A stretch of DNA of 64,000 nt, taken from positions 1,426,001 to 1,490,000 of the forward strand of contig NZ_AP022579.1 in the NCBI RefSeq assembly GCF_010731295.1. The letters are read 5' to 3'. Positions within the stretch are counted from its first letter, which is position 1, and the number at the start of each line of letters is the position of its first letter. The notes below the pieces were generated by a model. It saw only the letters and a program-made list of their open reading frames with translations. It was not told where the DNA came from and did not search any database. This DNA comes from Mycolicibacterium boenickei (lineage in GTDB: Bacteria > Actinomycetota > Actinomycetes > Mycobacteriales > Mycobacteriaceae). A program made the position numbers and the translations under genes. Below are positions 16,196 through 25,289 of this stretch, piece by piece.

Positions 16196-17757
16196 GGACA
16201 CTGCAAGGTTCCGACCGCTTCCGCAAAGGCCTGATGGGCGTTGTGGTGGTGGCACTGGTGATCGGCGTCGGTTCGACGCTGACGAGTGTGCCGATGCTGT
16301 TCGCGGTTCCCACGTACTACGGCCAGTTCTCCGATACCGGAGGCCTGAACCTGGGTGACAAGGTGCGCATCGCCGGTATGGATGTCGGCACCGTCAAGAG
16401 CATGGACATCAACGGCGACAAGGTCGAGATCGGCTACACCCTGGGTGGCAAGACGATCGGCACCGAGAGCCGTGCGGCGATCCGGACCGACACGATCCTG
16501 GGTCGCAAGAACATCGAGATCCAGCCGCGCGGCAGCCAGACGCTGCCCCCGCGCGGGATGCTGCCGCTGGGGCAGACGACGACGCCGTATCAGATCTACG
16601 ACGCGTTCCTCGATGTCACGCGCAACGCGTCGGGTTGGGACACGAACTCGGTCAAGGAATCGCTGAACGTGTTGTCGGAGACGGTCGATCAGACCTCGCC
16701 GCACCTGAGCGCCGCGCTGGACGGCGTGGCCAAGTTCTCCGAGACCATCGGCAAGCGCGACGAGGACGTCAAGAAGCTGCTGGCCAATGCCAACAAGATC
16801 GCCACGGTGCTCGGTGACCGCAGCACGCAGGTCAACCAGCTGCTGGTGAACGCCCAGACCCTGCTGGCCGCGGTCAACGAGCGTGGCCAGGCCGTCAGCA
16901 TGTTGCTGGAGCGGGTGTCGACGGTGTCGCGTGAGGTCGAGGGCCTGATCAACGACAACCCGAACCTGAACCACGTGCTGGAGCAGTTGCGCACCGTCAG
17001 CGACCTGCTCGTCGAGCGCAAGCAGGATCTGGCCGACACCCTCACTGTCGCAGGCAAGTTCATCACCTCGCTGGCAGAGGCGCTGGCCTCGGGCCCGTAC
17101 TTCAAGGTGATGCTCGTCAACCTGATCCCGCCGCAGATCCTGCAGCCCTTCGTCGATTCCGCGTTCAAGAAGCGCGGCATCGATCCCGAGGAGTTCTGGC
17201 GTAACGCCGGTCTGCCGTCGGCCCGCTTCCCCGATCCCAACGGCAAGCGCTTCGAGAACGGCGCTCCGCCGCCGGCCCCGACGCCGCTGGAAGGCACCCC
17301 GGAGCACCCGGGACCTGCCGTCCCGCCCGGATCGCCGTGCTCGTACACGCCGACCGCGGCCGGGATCCCGTCGCCGGGCAACCCGATGCCGTGCGCGGCC
17401 GCCACCCAGGGTCCGTTCGGTGGCCCGGAGTACGGTCCGCCGGACCTGGCGACCTCGGCACCGAATCCTGACGGCATCGCGCATTCGCCGGGTGTGCCCA
17501 GCGCGGCCATCCCCGGCGAGATGCCGCCGGATCAGCCGGGTGCACCGGTCGAGCTGGCGCCCGGTCCGCCGGGAGCCCGCACCGTTCCGATCGCCCCGAT
17601 CCCGGTGGCGCCGGGACCCCTGCCGGGCTACGCGCCGCACCCGGGACCGGTGAACGCTCCTCCGGCACCGCCGGGACCGGGGCCGGATGCCGGGCCGGTG
17701 GGCACGCCGCCGCTACCAGGTAATCCGCCGTTCCTTCCGCCCGGGTCGCAGGGATAG
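16192..17757 (+). CDS. mce1C: Mce1C, MlaD-domain lipid-transport subunit with proline-rich tail
   Basis: 521 residues from the ATG at 16192 (ATGA overlap with mce1B). Anchor helix VVVVALVIGVGSTLTSVPML (about 16-35), Mce domain (YYGQFSDTGGLNLGDKVRIA to about 125), helical region to about 340, then roughly 170 residues rich in Pro, Gly and Ala with repeated PGPP-like stretches. The tail is probably periplasmic or wall-spanning, as in the M. tuberculosis homologue. Part of the Mce1 complex. Confidence 0.94.
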   Translation: MRTLQGSDRFRKGLMGVVVVALVIGVGSTLTSVPMLFAVPTYYGQFSDTGGLNLGDKVRIAGMDVGTVKSMDINGDKVEIGYTLGGKTIGTESRAAIRTDTILGRKNIEIQPRGSQTLPPRGMLPLGQTTTPYQIYDAFLDVTRNASGWDTNSVKESLNVLSETVDQTSPHLSAALDGVAKFSETIGKRDEDVKKLLANANKIATVLGDRSTQVNQLLVNAQTLLAAVNERGQAVSMLLERVSTVSREVEGLINDNPNLNHVLEQLRTVSDLLVERKQDLADTLTVAGKFITSLAEALASGPYFKVMLVNLIPPQILQPFVDSAFKKRGIDPEEFWRNAGLPSARFPDPNGKRFENGAPPPAPTPLEGTPEHPGPAVPPGSPCSYTPTAAGIPSPGNPMPCAAATQGPFGGPEYGPPDLATSAPNPDGIAHSPGVPSAAIPGEMPPDQPGAPVELAPGPPGARTVPIAPIPVAPGPLPGYAPHPGPVNAPPAPPGPGPDAGPVGTPPLPGNPPFLPPGSQG

Positions 17758-17766
17758 GCCGCAGAT

Positions 17767-19407
17767 ATGTCAACCGTATTTAACGTTCGAAACATCAAGT
17801 TGCCCAAGGCTTCCCGGGCAGCTGTCATCGTCGGTGCGCTGGCGTTGGCAGCAGCCCTGGTGCTGGGTTACTTCGGCATCAACCTGTACAAGAAGATGAC
17901 CACCACCACGGTCACCGCGTACTTCCCCGAGGTGCTCGCGCTGTACCCCGGTGACAAGGTCCTCATCATGGGCGTCAAGGTCGGTGCGATCGACAGCATC
18001 GAGACCGACGGCGACAAGATGAAGGTCGTCTTCCACGTCAACAACAAGTACAAGGTGCCCGAGAACGTCACGGCGTCTGTGCTGAACCCGAGCCTGGTGG
18101 CGTCGCGCGTCATCCAGCTGTCCCCGCCCTACACGGGTGGGCCGCGGTTGCAGAACAACGCGGTGATCCCGATCGAGAACACCCAGATCCCGGTCGAGTA
18201 CGACGAGTTGCGCAACCAGATCACCCGTCTGCTCGACGAACTGGGCCCGACCGCCGCCCAGCCCAAGGGCCCGTTCGGCGACATCATCGACTCCTTCGCC
18301 GACGGCTTCCAGGGCAAGGGTGACCAGCTCAACCGCACCCTCAACGGGTTGTCGGAGGCGCTGACCACGCTCAACCAAGGCCGCGGCGACTTCTTCCAGG
18401 TGGTCAAGAGCCTGGCGTTGTTCGTCAATGCCCTGCACAAGAGCGATCAGCAGTTCGTGGCGCTCAACAACGACCTGGCGCAGTTCACCAACTCGTTCAC
18501 CAACACCGACCAGGAGCTGGCAACGGCCCTGCAGGATCTCAACAAGGTGCTCAAGACCACCCGCGATTTCCTGGACAAGAACGGTGGCGTGCTCACGCAC
18601 GACATCAACAACTTGTCGGAGGCGACGACGGCGATCCTGCAGCCGGAACCGCGCAATGGTCTGGAGACGGGTCTGCACGCCTACCCGAACCTGGCCGCCA
18701 ACGTGCTCAACATCGTCTCGCCCAACCAGGGTGGCATCGTGGGTCTGCCGGTTCTGCCGGGTCTGACCAACTTCTCCAACCCGCTGCAGTTCGTCTGCAG
18801 CTCGATCCAGGCGGGTAGCCGGTTGGGCTACCAGGATTCGGCCGAACTGTGTGCGCAGTACCTGGCGCCGATCCTGGACGCGATCAAGTTCAACTTCCTG
18901 CCGTTCGGCCAGAACCTGGCCAACACCGCGATGACGCTGCCGAAGCAGATCTCCTACTCGGATCCGCGCCTGCAGCCGCCCGGCGGCTACAAGGACACCA
19001 CCGTGCCGGGCATCTGGTCGCGGGACACCTTGTTCTCGCACGGCAACCACGAGCCGGGCTGGACCGTGGCGCCGGGTATGCAGGGTGTGCAGGTGCAGCC
19101 GGCCACTCAGCAGATGCTGACGCCGGAGTCGTTGTCCGAGTTGATGGGTGGCCCGGACATCGTGGCCCCGCCGGCCCCGCCGGCGTTCGGTGCTCCTCCG
19201 GGAGGCAACCTGCCCGGACCGCCGAACTCCTATGACGAGCGCAATCCGCTGCCGCCGCCGTGGTACCCGCAGCCCGGACCGCCGCCGGCGCCTGCGCCGG
19301 GTGTGATCCCGGGTGATCCGATGTCGGGTCCCGCACCGGCCGCTCCGGCACCTGGCCCGGCTCCCGCCGGACCGGCGCTGCCCGCTGAGGTCGGAGGGCA
19401 GCCGTGA
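17767..19407 (+). CDS. mce1D: Mce1D, MlaD-domain lipid-transport subunit
   Basis: 546 residues, ATG 9 bp after mce1C. Anchor AAVIVGALALAAALVLGYFG (about 18-37), Mce domain from TVTAYFPEVLALYPGDKVLI, helical domain with LNGLSEALTTLNQGRGDF, a Cys-containing C-terminal domain (QFVCSSIQAGSRLGYQDSAE) and a Pro/Ala tail. The stop codon at 19405-19407 overlaps the GTG of mce1E. Subunit of the Mce1 lipid tunnel. Confidence 0.94.
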   Translation: MSTVFNVRNIKLPKASRAAVIVGALALAAALVLGYFGINLYKKMTTTTVTAYFPEVLALYPGDKVLIMGVKVGAIDSIETDGDKMKVVFHVNNKYKVPENVTASVLNPSLVASRVIQLSPPYTGGPRLQNNAVIPIENTQIPVEYDELRNQITRLLDELGPTAAQPKGPFGDIIDSFADGFQGKGDQLNRTLNGLSEALTTLNQGRGDFFQVVKSLALFVNALHKSDQQFVALNNDLAQFTNSFTNTDQELATALQDLNKVLKTTRDFLDKNGGVLTHDINNLSEATTAILQPEPRNGLETGLHAYPNLAANVLNIVSPNQGGIVGLPVLPGLTNFSNPLQFVCSSIQAGSRLGYQDSAELCAQYLAPILDAIKFNFLPFGQNLANTAMTLPKQISYSDPRLQPPGGYKDTTVPGIWSRDTLFSHGNHEPGWTVAPGMQGVQVQPATQQMLTPESLSELMGGPDIVAPPAPPAFGAPPGGNLPGPPNSYDERNPLPPPWYPQPGPPPAPAPGVIPGDPMSGPAPAAPAPGPAPAGPALPAEVGGQP

Positions 19408-20645
19408 TGAGCCGAAAGACAGGACCGATGAGCCGCTTGCGCGAAGAGCAATCGGGACCGATGAGCCGCTTGCGCAAAGGGCAGACGGGACGGATGAGGA
19501 CACCTGACTGGGGTCGCGTCGGTCGACGCGTCGCGGTGCTGTCGGCGTCCGCGCTGATCCTCACCTCGTGTGGGCAGTGGCGCGGTGTGGCCAACGTGCC
19601 ACTGCCGGGTGGGCCGGGCACCGAGTCCGGCCGCACCACGCTCTATGTGCAGATGCCGGAGACGTTGGCGCTCAACGCCAACAGCCGGGTGCGGGTGCGC
19701 GACGTGTTCGTCGGCCGGGTCCGCAAGATCGAGCTGATCAACTGGGTACCCACGTTGACCGTCGACCTTGAGCCGGGCATCGTGCTGCCGAAGAACACCG
19801 AGGCCAAGATCGGCCAGACCAGCTTGCTGGGTTCGCAGCACATCGAGCTCAACCCGCCGGCGAAGCCGTCCGAGGAGAAGCTGCGCAACGGGGACACCAT
19901 CCCGCTCGCCCAGTCGTCGGCCTATCCGACGATCGAGCGGACGCTGGCCGGTATCTCGGGCATCCTGACCGGCGGTGGCATCCCGAACATCGAGACCATC
20001 CAGACCGAGGTGTTCAACATCCTCAACGGTCGCGCCGATCAGATCCGCGACTTCCTGGGCCGGCTCGACACGTTCACCGATGAGCTCAACCAGCAGCGCA
20101 ACGACATCACCCGGGCGATCGATTCGACCAACCGGCTGTTGAACATCGTCGCGGCGCGCAACGACACGTTGGACCGGGTGCTCACCGAGTTCCCGCCGCT
20201 GATCCAGCACTTCGCCGATACGCGCGATCTGTTCGCCGACGCGGTGACCTCGCTGGGCCGGTTGTCCAAGGCTGCCGACGACACGCTGTCGAACAGCAAC
20301 GCGAACCTGCACACCAACCTGCAGAACCTGCAGCGTCCGCTCAAGCAGCTGGCGCGGTCGGCCCCGTACCTGGTGGAAGCGCTCAAGCTGATCCTGACGG
20401 TGCCGTTCAACATCGAGAACATCCCGAAGGCGGTGCGCGGCGACTACATCAACGTGTCGCTGACGATCGACCTGACGTTGAGCTCGGTGGACAACGCGTT
20501 CCTGTCCGGCACCGGTGTCTCGGGCATGCTCCGGGCGCTGGAGCAGGCGTGGGGCCGCGATCCGGCGACGATGATCCCGGACGTCCGGTTCACGCCGAAC
20601 CCGCACGATGCACCTGGTGGCCCGCTTGTGGAAAGGGGGGAGTGA
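19404..20645 (+). CDS. mce1E: Mce1E (LprK-like) lipoprotein subunit
   Basis: 413 residues if translation begins at GTG 19404, which follows GGAGGG by 5 bases and overlaps the mce1D stop. The lipoprotein signal is RRVAVLSASALILTSCGQW, with lipobox LTSC. It lies about 30 residues downstream of that start because a 33-bp tandem repeat adds MSRLREEQSGP and MSRLRKGQTGR. The natural lipoprotein start is probably ATG 19494 (MRTPDWGRVGRR). The Mce domain follows (TLYVQMPETLALNANSRVRV). It is the lipid-anchored member of the Mce1 hexamer. Confidence 0.92.
   Translation: MMSRKTGPMSRLREEQSGPMSRLRKGQTGRMRTPDWGRVGRRVAVLSASALILTSCGQWRGVANVPLPGGPGTESGRTTLYVQMPETLALNANSRVRVRDVFVGRVRKIELINWVPTLTVDLEPGIVLPKNTEAKIGQTSLLGSQHIELNPPAKPSEEKLRNGDTIPLAQSSAYPTIERTLAGISGILTGGGIPNIETIQTEVFNILNGRADQIRDFLGRLDTFTDELNQQRNDITRAIDSTNRLLNIVAARNDTLDRVLTEFPPLIQHFADTRDLFADAVTSLGRLSKAADDTLSNSNANLHTNLQNLQRPLKQLARSAPYLVEALKLILTVPFNIENIPKAVRGDYINVSLTIDLTLSSVDNAFLSGTGVSGMLRALEQAWGRDPATMIPDVRFTPNPHDAPGGPLVERGE
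19407..19493 (+). repeat. 33-bp in-frame tandem repeat at the mce1D/mce1E junction
   Basis: Two 33-bp units (19428-19460 and 19461-19493) share ATGAGCCGCTTGCGC and a GGGAC-type end. They are preceded by a 21-bp partial unit (19407-19427) starting ATGAGCCG. Each unit opens with an in-frame ATG and encodes MSRLRxxQxGx. Location at a stop/start overlap inside an operon, with start codons in the repeat, recalls mycobacterial interspersed repetitive units (MIRU), but the sequence was not compared with that family. Confidence 0.75.
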
Positions 20646-20648
20646 GAC

Positions 20649-22205
20649 ATGTTGCTGACCCGCTTCATCAAGATGCAGCTCGTTCTGTTCACCGTGCTGA
20701 CGGCGATCGCTCTGGTCGTGCTGGCGCTCGTGTACCTGCGGTTGCCGACGTGGGCCGGGGTCGGGATGTACAACCTGAACGCCAACCTCCCGAACTCGGG
20801 CGGCTTGTACGCGACGGCCAACGTCACCTATCGCGGAACGACGATCGGCAAGGTCACCTCTGTCGAGCCCACCGAACAGGGCGCCCATGTCCGGATGAAC
20901 ATCTACAACCAGTACCGGGTGCCGCTCGACGCCAGTGCCAACGTGCACTCGGTGTCGGCGGTCGGTGAGCAGTTCATCGACCTGGTGTCCGAGGGCGGCA
21001 GTCAAGGTAAGTACTTCCGCGACGGCGACACCATCGAGAAGGGCACCGTGCCCGCCGAGGTGGGTCCGTCTCTCGACGCCGCCCAGCGTGGCCTGGCGGC
21101 GTTGCCGAAGGAGAAGATCGCGGTTCTGCTCGACGAGACGGCTCAGGCCGTCGGTGGCCTCGGCCCGTCACTGCAGCGCCTGGTCGATTCCACCCAGGCG
21201 ATTGCCAGCGACTTCAAGGACAACCTCGGTCCGGTCAACGACATCGTCGAGAACTCCGGACCGATCATCGACAGCCAGGTGAACTCGGGCGACGCGATCT
21301 CGCGGTGGGCCAAGAACCTGAACACGCTGGCGGCGCAGAGCGCTCAGAACGACGCGGCGTTGCGCAGTGGCATCCAGCAGGCGGCTCCGACGGCCGATCA
21401 GCTGAACTCGGTGTTCGGGGACGTCCAGGAGTCCCTGCCGCAGACGCTGGCGAACCTGGAAATCGTCATCGACATGCTCAAGCGGTACAACAAGAACGTC
21501 GAGCAGGTGTTGGTGGCGTTGCCTCAGGGTGGCGCCGTTGCCCAGACCGCGACGATCTTCGCGCCCAAGGGCCTGCTGCACTTCGGCCTGGGTATCAACA
21601 TGCCGCCGCCGTGCCTGACCGGGTTCCTGCCCGCGTCCGAGTGGCGTTCGCCTGCGGACACGTCGACGGCGCCGCTGCCGTCGGGCCTGTACTGCAAGAT
21701 CCCCAAGGACGCGTCGAACGCGGTGCGCGGCGCGCGTAACTATCCGTGTGCCGACGTGCCCGGCAAGCGGGCCGCCTCGCCGGCGGAGTGCCGCAGCAAC
21801 GAGCCTTACCAGCCGTTGGGCACCAACCCGTGGTACGGCGACCCGAACCAGATCCGCAACTGCCCGGCTCCGGCCGCGCGCTGCGATCAGCCCGTCGATC
21901 CGGGCCGGGTCATCCCCGCGCCGTCGGTGAATAATGGGTTGAACCCGTTGCCGGCAAGTCAGCTTCCACCACCGGAATCAACGGCGATGCGCAGCGACCC
22001 GCTGACCGCGCCGCGGGGTGGCAATGTGAGTTGTAGTGGACAGCAGCCGAACCCCTGCATCTACACTCCGGCAGCAGGTTCGACCGCCACCTATAGTCCG
22101 TCCAGCGGCGAGGTGGTCGGTCCCGGCGGTGTGAAGTACTCCGTCACCAACTCGAATAAACCAGGAGATGACGGATGGAAGGAGATGCTGGCACCAGCCA
22201 GCTGA
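20649..22205 (+). CDS. mce1F: Mce1F, MlaD-domain lipid-transport subunit
   Basis: 518 residues, ATG 3 bp after mce1E. Anchor LVLFTVLTAIALVVLALVYL (about 10-29), Mce domain (NLNANLPNSGGLYATANVTY to KYFRDG), helical region, and a C-terminal region with several Cys (PPPCLTGFLPASEWRSPADT; NPCIYTPA). It ends with KPGDDGWKEMLAPAS. The last 31 bp overlap mam1A. Last of the six Mce subunits. Confidence 0.94.
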   Translation: MLLTRFIKMQLVLFTVLTAIALVVLALVYLRLPTWAGVGMYNLNANLPNSGGLYATANVTYRGTTIGKVTSVEPTEQGAHVRMNIYNQYRVPLDASANVHSVSAVGEQFIDLVSEGGSQGKYFRDGDTIEKGTVPAEVGPSLDAAQRGLAALPKEKIAVLLDETAQAVGGLGPSLQRLVDSTQAIASDFKDNLGPVNDIVENSGPIIDSQVNSGDAISRWAKNLNTLAAQSAQNDAALRSGIQQAAPTADQLNSVFGDVQESLPQTLANLEIVIDMLKRYNKNVEQVLVALPQGGAVAQTATIFAPKGLLHFGLGINMPPPCLTGFLPASEWRSPADTSTAPLPSGLYCKIPKDASNAVRGARNYPCADVPGKRAASPAECRSNEPYQPLGTNPWYGDPNQIRNCPAPAARCDQPVDPGRVIPAPSVNNGLNPLPASQLPPPESTAMRSDPLTAPRGGNVSCSGQQPNPCIYTPAAGSTATYSPSSGEVVGPGGVKYSVTNSNKPGDDGWKEMLAPAS

Positions 22206-22828
22206 ACCTCACCGACCAGCAGGACCCTCACACCACCGAACCGCAAGCGGAGGCCGTCACCGAGATCGTCGACCCGATCTCGGCCACGGATGCCGAGGAG
22301 GCTTCTCAGGAGTCCGAGTCACGGCCGTCACGGCTGGGGCGGGGCTGGATGGCGGCGATCCTCGCCGGGTTGCTCGTCCTGGCGGCGGCCGTCGGCGTCG
22401 GTGGCTACCTGGCGCTGCGGGCACATCAGGACAGTGAACGGATCGCCAGCGACGAGGCCGAGGCCCTGGCCGCGGCCAAAGACTGCGTGACCGCGACCCA
22501 GGCGCCCGACACCCAGGCGATGATCGCGGCGCAGACCAAGATCATCGAATGTTCGACCGGTGACTTCGGGGCGCAGGCCGGCCTGTACAGCGGCATGCTG
22601 CTCGACGCCTATCAGGCTGCCAACGTGCAGGTGAAGGTTTCGGACATGCGGGCCGCGGTCGAGAAGCACAACGACGACGGGTCGATGGATCTGCTGGTCG
22701 CGGTGCGGGTGCTGGTCACCAACACCGAGAAGTCCGACGAAGAGCAGGGCTACCGGTTGCGGGTGAAGATGGCCCGCGCCGAGGACGGCAACTACAAGGT
22801 CGCGCGGCTCGACCAGGTCACGTCGTGA
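22175..22828 (+). CDS. Mce-associated membrane protein (Mam1A, Rv0175-like)
   Basis: 217 residues from the ATG at 22175, overlapping the end of mce1F. An acidic cytoplasmic N-terminus, one transmembrane segment (GWMAAILAGLLVLAAAVGVG, about 58-77) and a periplasmic domain with SNTF2-like features common to mce-associated proteins (KDCVTATQAPDTQAMIAAQT to YKVARLDQVTS). Mam proteins are thought to stabilise or regulate Mce complexes. Position matches Rv0175. GTGA overlap with the next gene. Confidence 0.88.
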   Translation: MEGDAGTSQLNLTDQQDPHTTEPQAEAVTEIVDPISATDAEEASQESESRPSRLGRGWMAAILAGLLVLAAAVGVGGYLALRAHQDSERIASDEAEALAAAKDCVTATQAPDTQAMIAAQTKIIECSTGDFGAQAGLYSGMLLDAYQAANVQVKVSDMRAAVEKHNDDGSMDLLVAVRVLVTNTEKSDEEQGYRLRVKMARAEDGNYKVARLDQVTS

Positions 22829-23802
22829 CCGCTGTGCTGGACAACGCCGGCGCGGTCTCCACCTCGGGGGCCGGGGCGGACCAGACGCGGTTGGCGTCCT
22901 GGCCGGCGCGGGCCGGTGCCTTCGCCATCGATGTGCTGGCGCCGGCCGGTCTGATCGTGACGGCCACGCTGGTCACCCAGGGCACGCCGTTGGGCAAGTG
23001 GTTGTGGTGGGCGGTGTACGCGGGCGGGCTGGTCCTGCTGGTCGCCGTCTCGTGTGTGAATCGCGTGCTGTTGCCGGCGTTGACGGGCTGGAGTCCGGGA
23101 CGTTCGGTGTTCGGGATCCGGGTGGTGTCGTCGACCGGTGACGCCGGTCTGGGGCGGCTGCTGCTGCGTGATCTGGCCCATCTGCTGGACACCGCCGCGG
23201 TGTTCCTGGGTTGGTTGTGGCCGCTGTGGGATTCGCGCCACCGGACGTTCGCCGATCTACTGACCAGGACCGAGGTGCGTCGCGTCGAGCGGCCCGAGTC
23301 CAATGTCCGTCGCCGCGTCGGGGCGATGTTGCTGACGCTCGCGCTGCTCAGCGGAATCGCCGTCGGGCTGGGATATCTGCTGGTGTACCGGCAGGACCGG
23401 GCCGTGGACCAGGCCCGCGCGCAGATCGCCGACCAGGGCCCGCGGATCGTCGAGCAACTGTTGAGCTACGGGGTGGATTCCGTCGACGCCGACTTCTCCA
23501 AGGCGCAGTCGCTGACCACCGACAACTACCGGCAACAGCTGGTCGCCCAGCAGGACGCGGTCCGCAAGGCCGGGCCGACCACCAACGACTACTGGGCCGT
23601 GAGCAGCGCGGTGCTGCCTGGCATCACCGAGGACACGGCCTCGATGCTGGTGGCGCTGCAGGGTCAGCGGGGCACCAACCCCCAGGAGCTGAAGTTCATC
23701 ACCGCGACGGTGCGGGTGGAATTCCAGAAGTCGGACGACCACTGGCTCGTCGACAACCTGACGGTGCTCAAACGGCCGGTGCTGAACGGAGGCGGACAGT
23801 GA
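22825..23802 (+). CDS. Mce-associated membrane protein with RDD domain (Mam1B, Rv0176-like)
   Basis: 325 residues, GTG at 22825 overlapping the previous stop. The N-terminal RDD domain (ASWPARAGAFAIDVLAPAGL and GWSPGRSVFGIRVVSSTGDA, about 20-140) has hydrophobic helices. A further helix (MLLTLALLSGIAVGLGYLLV, about 171-190) is followed by a Mam-type periplasmic domain like that of its neighbours. The RDD plus Mam fusion matches the Rv0176 position and architecture. Probable accessory subunit of Mce1. GTGA overlap with the next gene. Confidence 0.88.
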   Translation: MTAVLDNAGAVSTSGAGADQTRLASWPARAGAFAIDVLAPAGLIVTATLVTQGTPLGKWLWWAVYAGGLVLLVAVSCVNRVLLPALTGWSPGRSVFGIRVVSSTGDAGLGRLLLRDLAHLLDTAAVFLGWLWPLWDSRHRTFADLLTRTEVRRVERPESNVRRRVGAMLLTLALLSGIAVGLGYLLVYRQDRAVDQARAQIADQGPRIVEQLLSYGVDSVDADFSKAQSLTTDNYRQQLVAQQDAVRKAGPTTNDYWAVSSAVLPGITEDTASMLVALQGQRGTNPQELKFITATVRVEFQKSDDHWLVDNLTVLKRPVLNGGGQ

Positions 23803-24359
23803 GCCCGCGTCGTCGGATCGAGCCCGACGAGCGCGACTACTTCGCCGTCGAGCCCAAGGAACCCAAAGAGCCGATCCGCTGGGGTCTGCCGATCGTCGGG
23901 ATGATCTCGGCCCTGATCATCGCGGCTGCCATCGTGGGCAGCTCGCTGATCCTGGTGCGGCACGAATCGGATCGCCGGGCGGAGATCAAGACCGCGGGCG
24001 CGTTGGACTACGTGCGCGAGTTCATGACGGTCTACACGACGCTGGATCCCTACCACGCCAACGACTATGCCGACCGCATCGCGTCGCAGGCGACCGGTGA
24101 TTTCCGAAAGATGTTCCAGGAGAAGCAGAACGAGATCGTCGTTCAGGTGGCGCGGGCCGAGCCGACCGAAGGTTCGGTACTCGATGCCGGTGTCCAGCGA
24201 TGGAACGACAACGGCAGCGCCGACGTTCTGGTCGCTACGAAGATCAGTACCCGAACCCCTGACGGAAAGTCCGTGGTGGAAAGCGGCAGCCGTTGGATTG
24301 CGACGACGATTTGGGAAGGACAGCAGTGGAAGATCAGCCAGCTGATTCAGGTGATCTGA
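23799..24359 (+). CDS. Mce-associated membrane protein (Mam1C, Rv0177-like)
   Basis: 186 residues, GTG start at 23799 overlapping the previous stop. A short charged N-terminus, one transmembrane helix (GLPIVGMISALIIAAAIVGS, about 29-48) and an SNTF2-like periplasmic domain with FMTVYTTLDPYHANDYADRI and ending GQQWKISQLIQVI. It follows the same plan as Mam1A. Its 3-prime end overlaps mam1D by 34 bp. Accessory to Mce1 by context. Confidence 0.87.
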   Translation: MSPRRRIEPDERDYFAVEPKEPKEPIRWGLPIVGMISALIIAAAIVGSSLILVRHESDRRAEIKTAGALDYVREFMTVYTTLDPYHANDYADRIASQATGDFRKMFQEKQNEIVVQVARAEPTEGSVLDAGVQRWNDNGSADVLVATKISTRTPDGKSVVESGSRWIATTIWEGQQWKISQLIQVI

Positions 24360-25273
24360 CCACCGGCGAGCCTGACAAGCCGCGCCGCAGACTGCGTTTC
24401 GGGCGGCGGCGCCGTGCCGAGGCGGTGCCTGAGGAGACGGTGCCGGAAACCGATTCGGAATCTGACTCCGAAACCGACTCGGAATCCGAGGCCGAGGGCA
24501 CTCCGGAACGTCGTACCCCGGTGGGCAAGACCCGTCGCAAGGCGGGGACCGAGGCCGAAAGCGATGTCGAGCCGGAGCCGACGGCTGAGCCGGACGTCGA
24601 GCCGGAGGCTGACGCCGACGCCGAGGTTGACGCTGAAGTTGACGACGTGGCGACGGGCTCTGAGGAGTCCGGCGCTGAAGCGGATGAGGCGGAATCGAGC
24701 GAATCGGATTCGGGCGAGGCTGAATCCGATGACGACGTAGTTCTCGTTCCGCACCGTGAGGCGGGCAAGCGCCTGACGTATTTTGCGGCAGGCGCTGCGG
24801 TGGTGTTCGTGGCGGCAGGTGCGTTCGGCGGTGCGATGCTGCAGCCGTACCTGGCCGACCGGGCGTTGGTGGCGACCAAACTGCAAGTGGCACGGACGTC
24901 GGCCGACGCGATCACCACGTTGTGGACCTACAACCCGGACAACATCGAAAGCTTGCCGGACCGGGCCGCGAAGTACCTGTCGGGCGACTTCGCCAACCAG
25001 TACCGGCAATTGATCGACACCCTCGTGCCGACCAACAAGCAGGCACAGGTCACCAACAACACCGAGGTGATGGGTACCGCGGTGGAGACCATCAGCCGCG
25101 ATGAGGCGACTGCGATCGTCTACACGAACACGGTGTCGACGAGCCCGGTTACCAAGAACGTCCCGTCCCTGCGGTACATGTCCTATCGGCTGATACTGCA
25201 GCGCACAGATGGACAGTGGCGCATCACCCAGATGCCGGCGTTGACCCAATTGGACCTGTCGCCGCAGCTGTAG
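24326..25273 (+). CDS. Mce-associated membrane protein with long acidic N-terminus (Mam1D, Rv0178-like)
   Basis: 315 residues from GTG 24326 (VEDQPADSGD), chosen because GGAAGGA lies 6 bases upstream. The first 145 residues are very rich in Glu, Ser and Asp, with ESDSETDSESEAEGTP and repeated EPD/EAD stretches, giving a disordered acidic cytoplasmic tail. Then come a transmembrane helix (YFAAGAAVVFVAAGAFGGAM) and a Mam-type periplasmic domain ending RITQMPALTQLDLSPQL. Codon repetition in the tail suggests slippage-driven length variation. Fourth mam gene, corresponding to Rv0178. Confidence 0.86.
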   Translation: MEDQPADSGDLTTGEPDKPRRRLRFGRRRRAEAVPEETVPETDSESDSETDSESEAEGTPERRTPVGKTRRKAGTEAESDVEPEPTAEPDVEPEADADAEVDAEVDDVATGSEESGAEADEAESSESDSGEAESDDDVVLVPHREAGKRLTYFAAGAAVVFVAAGAFGGAMLQPYLADRALVATKLQVARTSADAITTLWTYNPDNIESLPDRAAKYLSGDFANQYRQLIDTLVPTNKQAQVTNNTEVMGTAVETISRDEATAIVYTNTVSTSPVTKNVPSLRYMSYRLILQRTDGQWRITQMPALTQLDLSPQL

Positions 25274-25289
25274 AGGCGAGGATGTAGCC

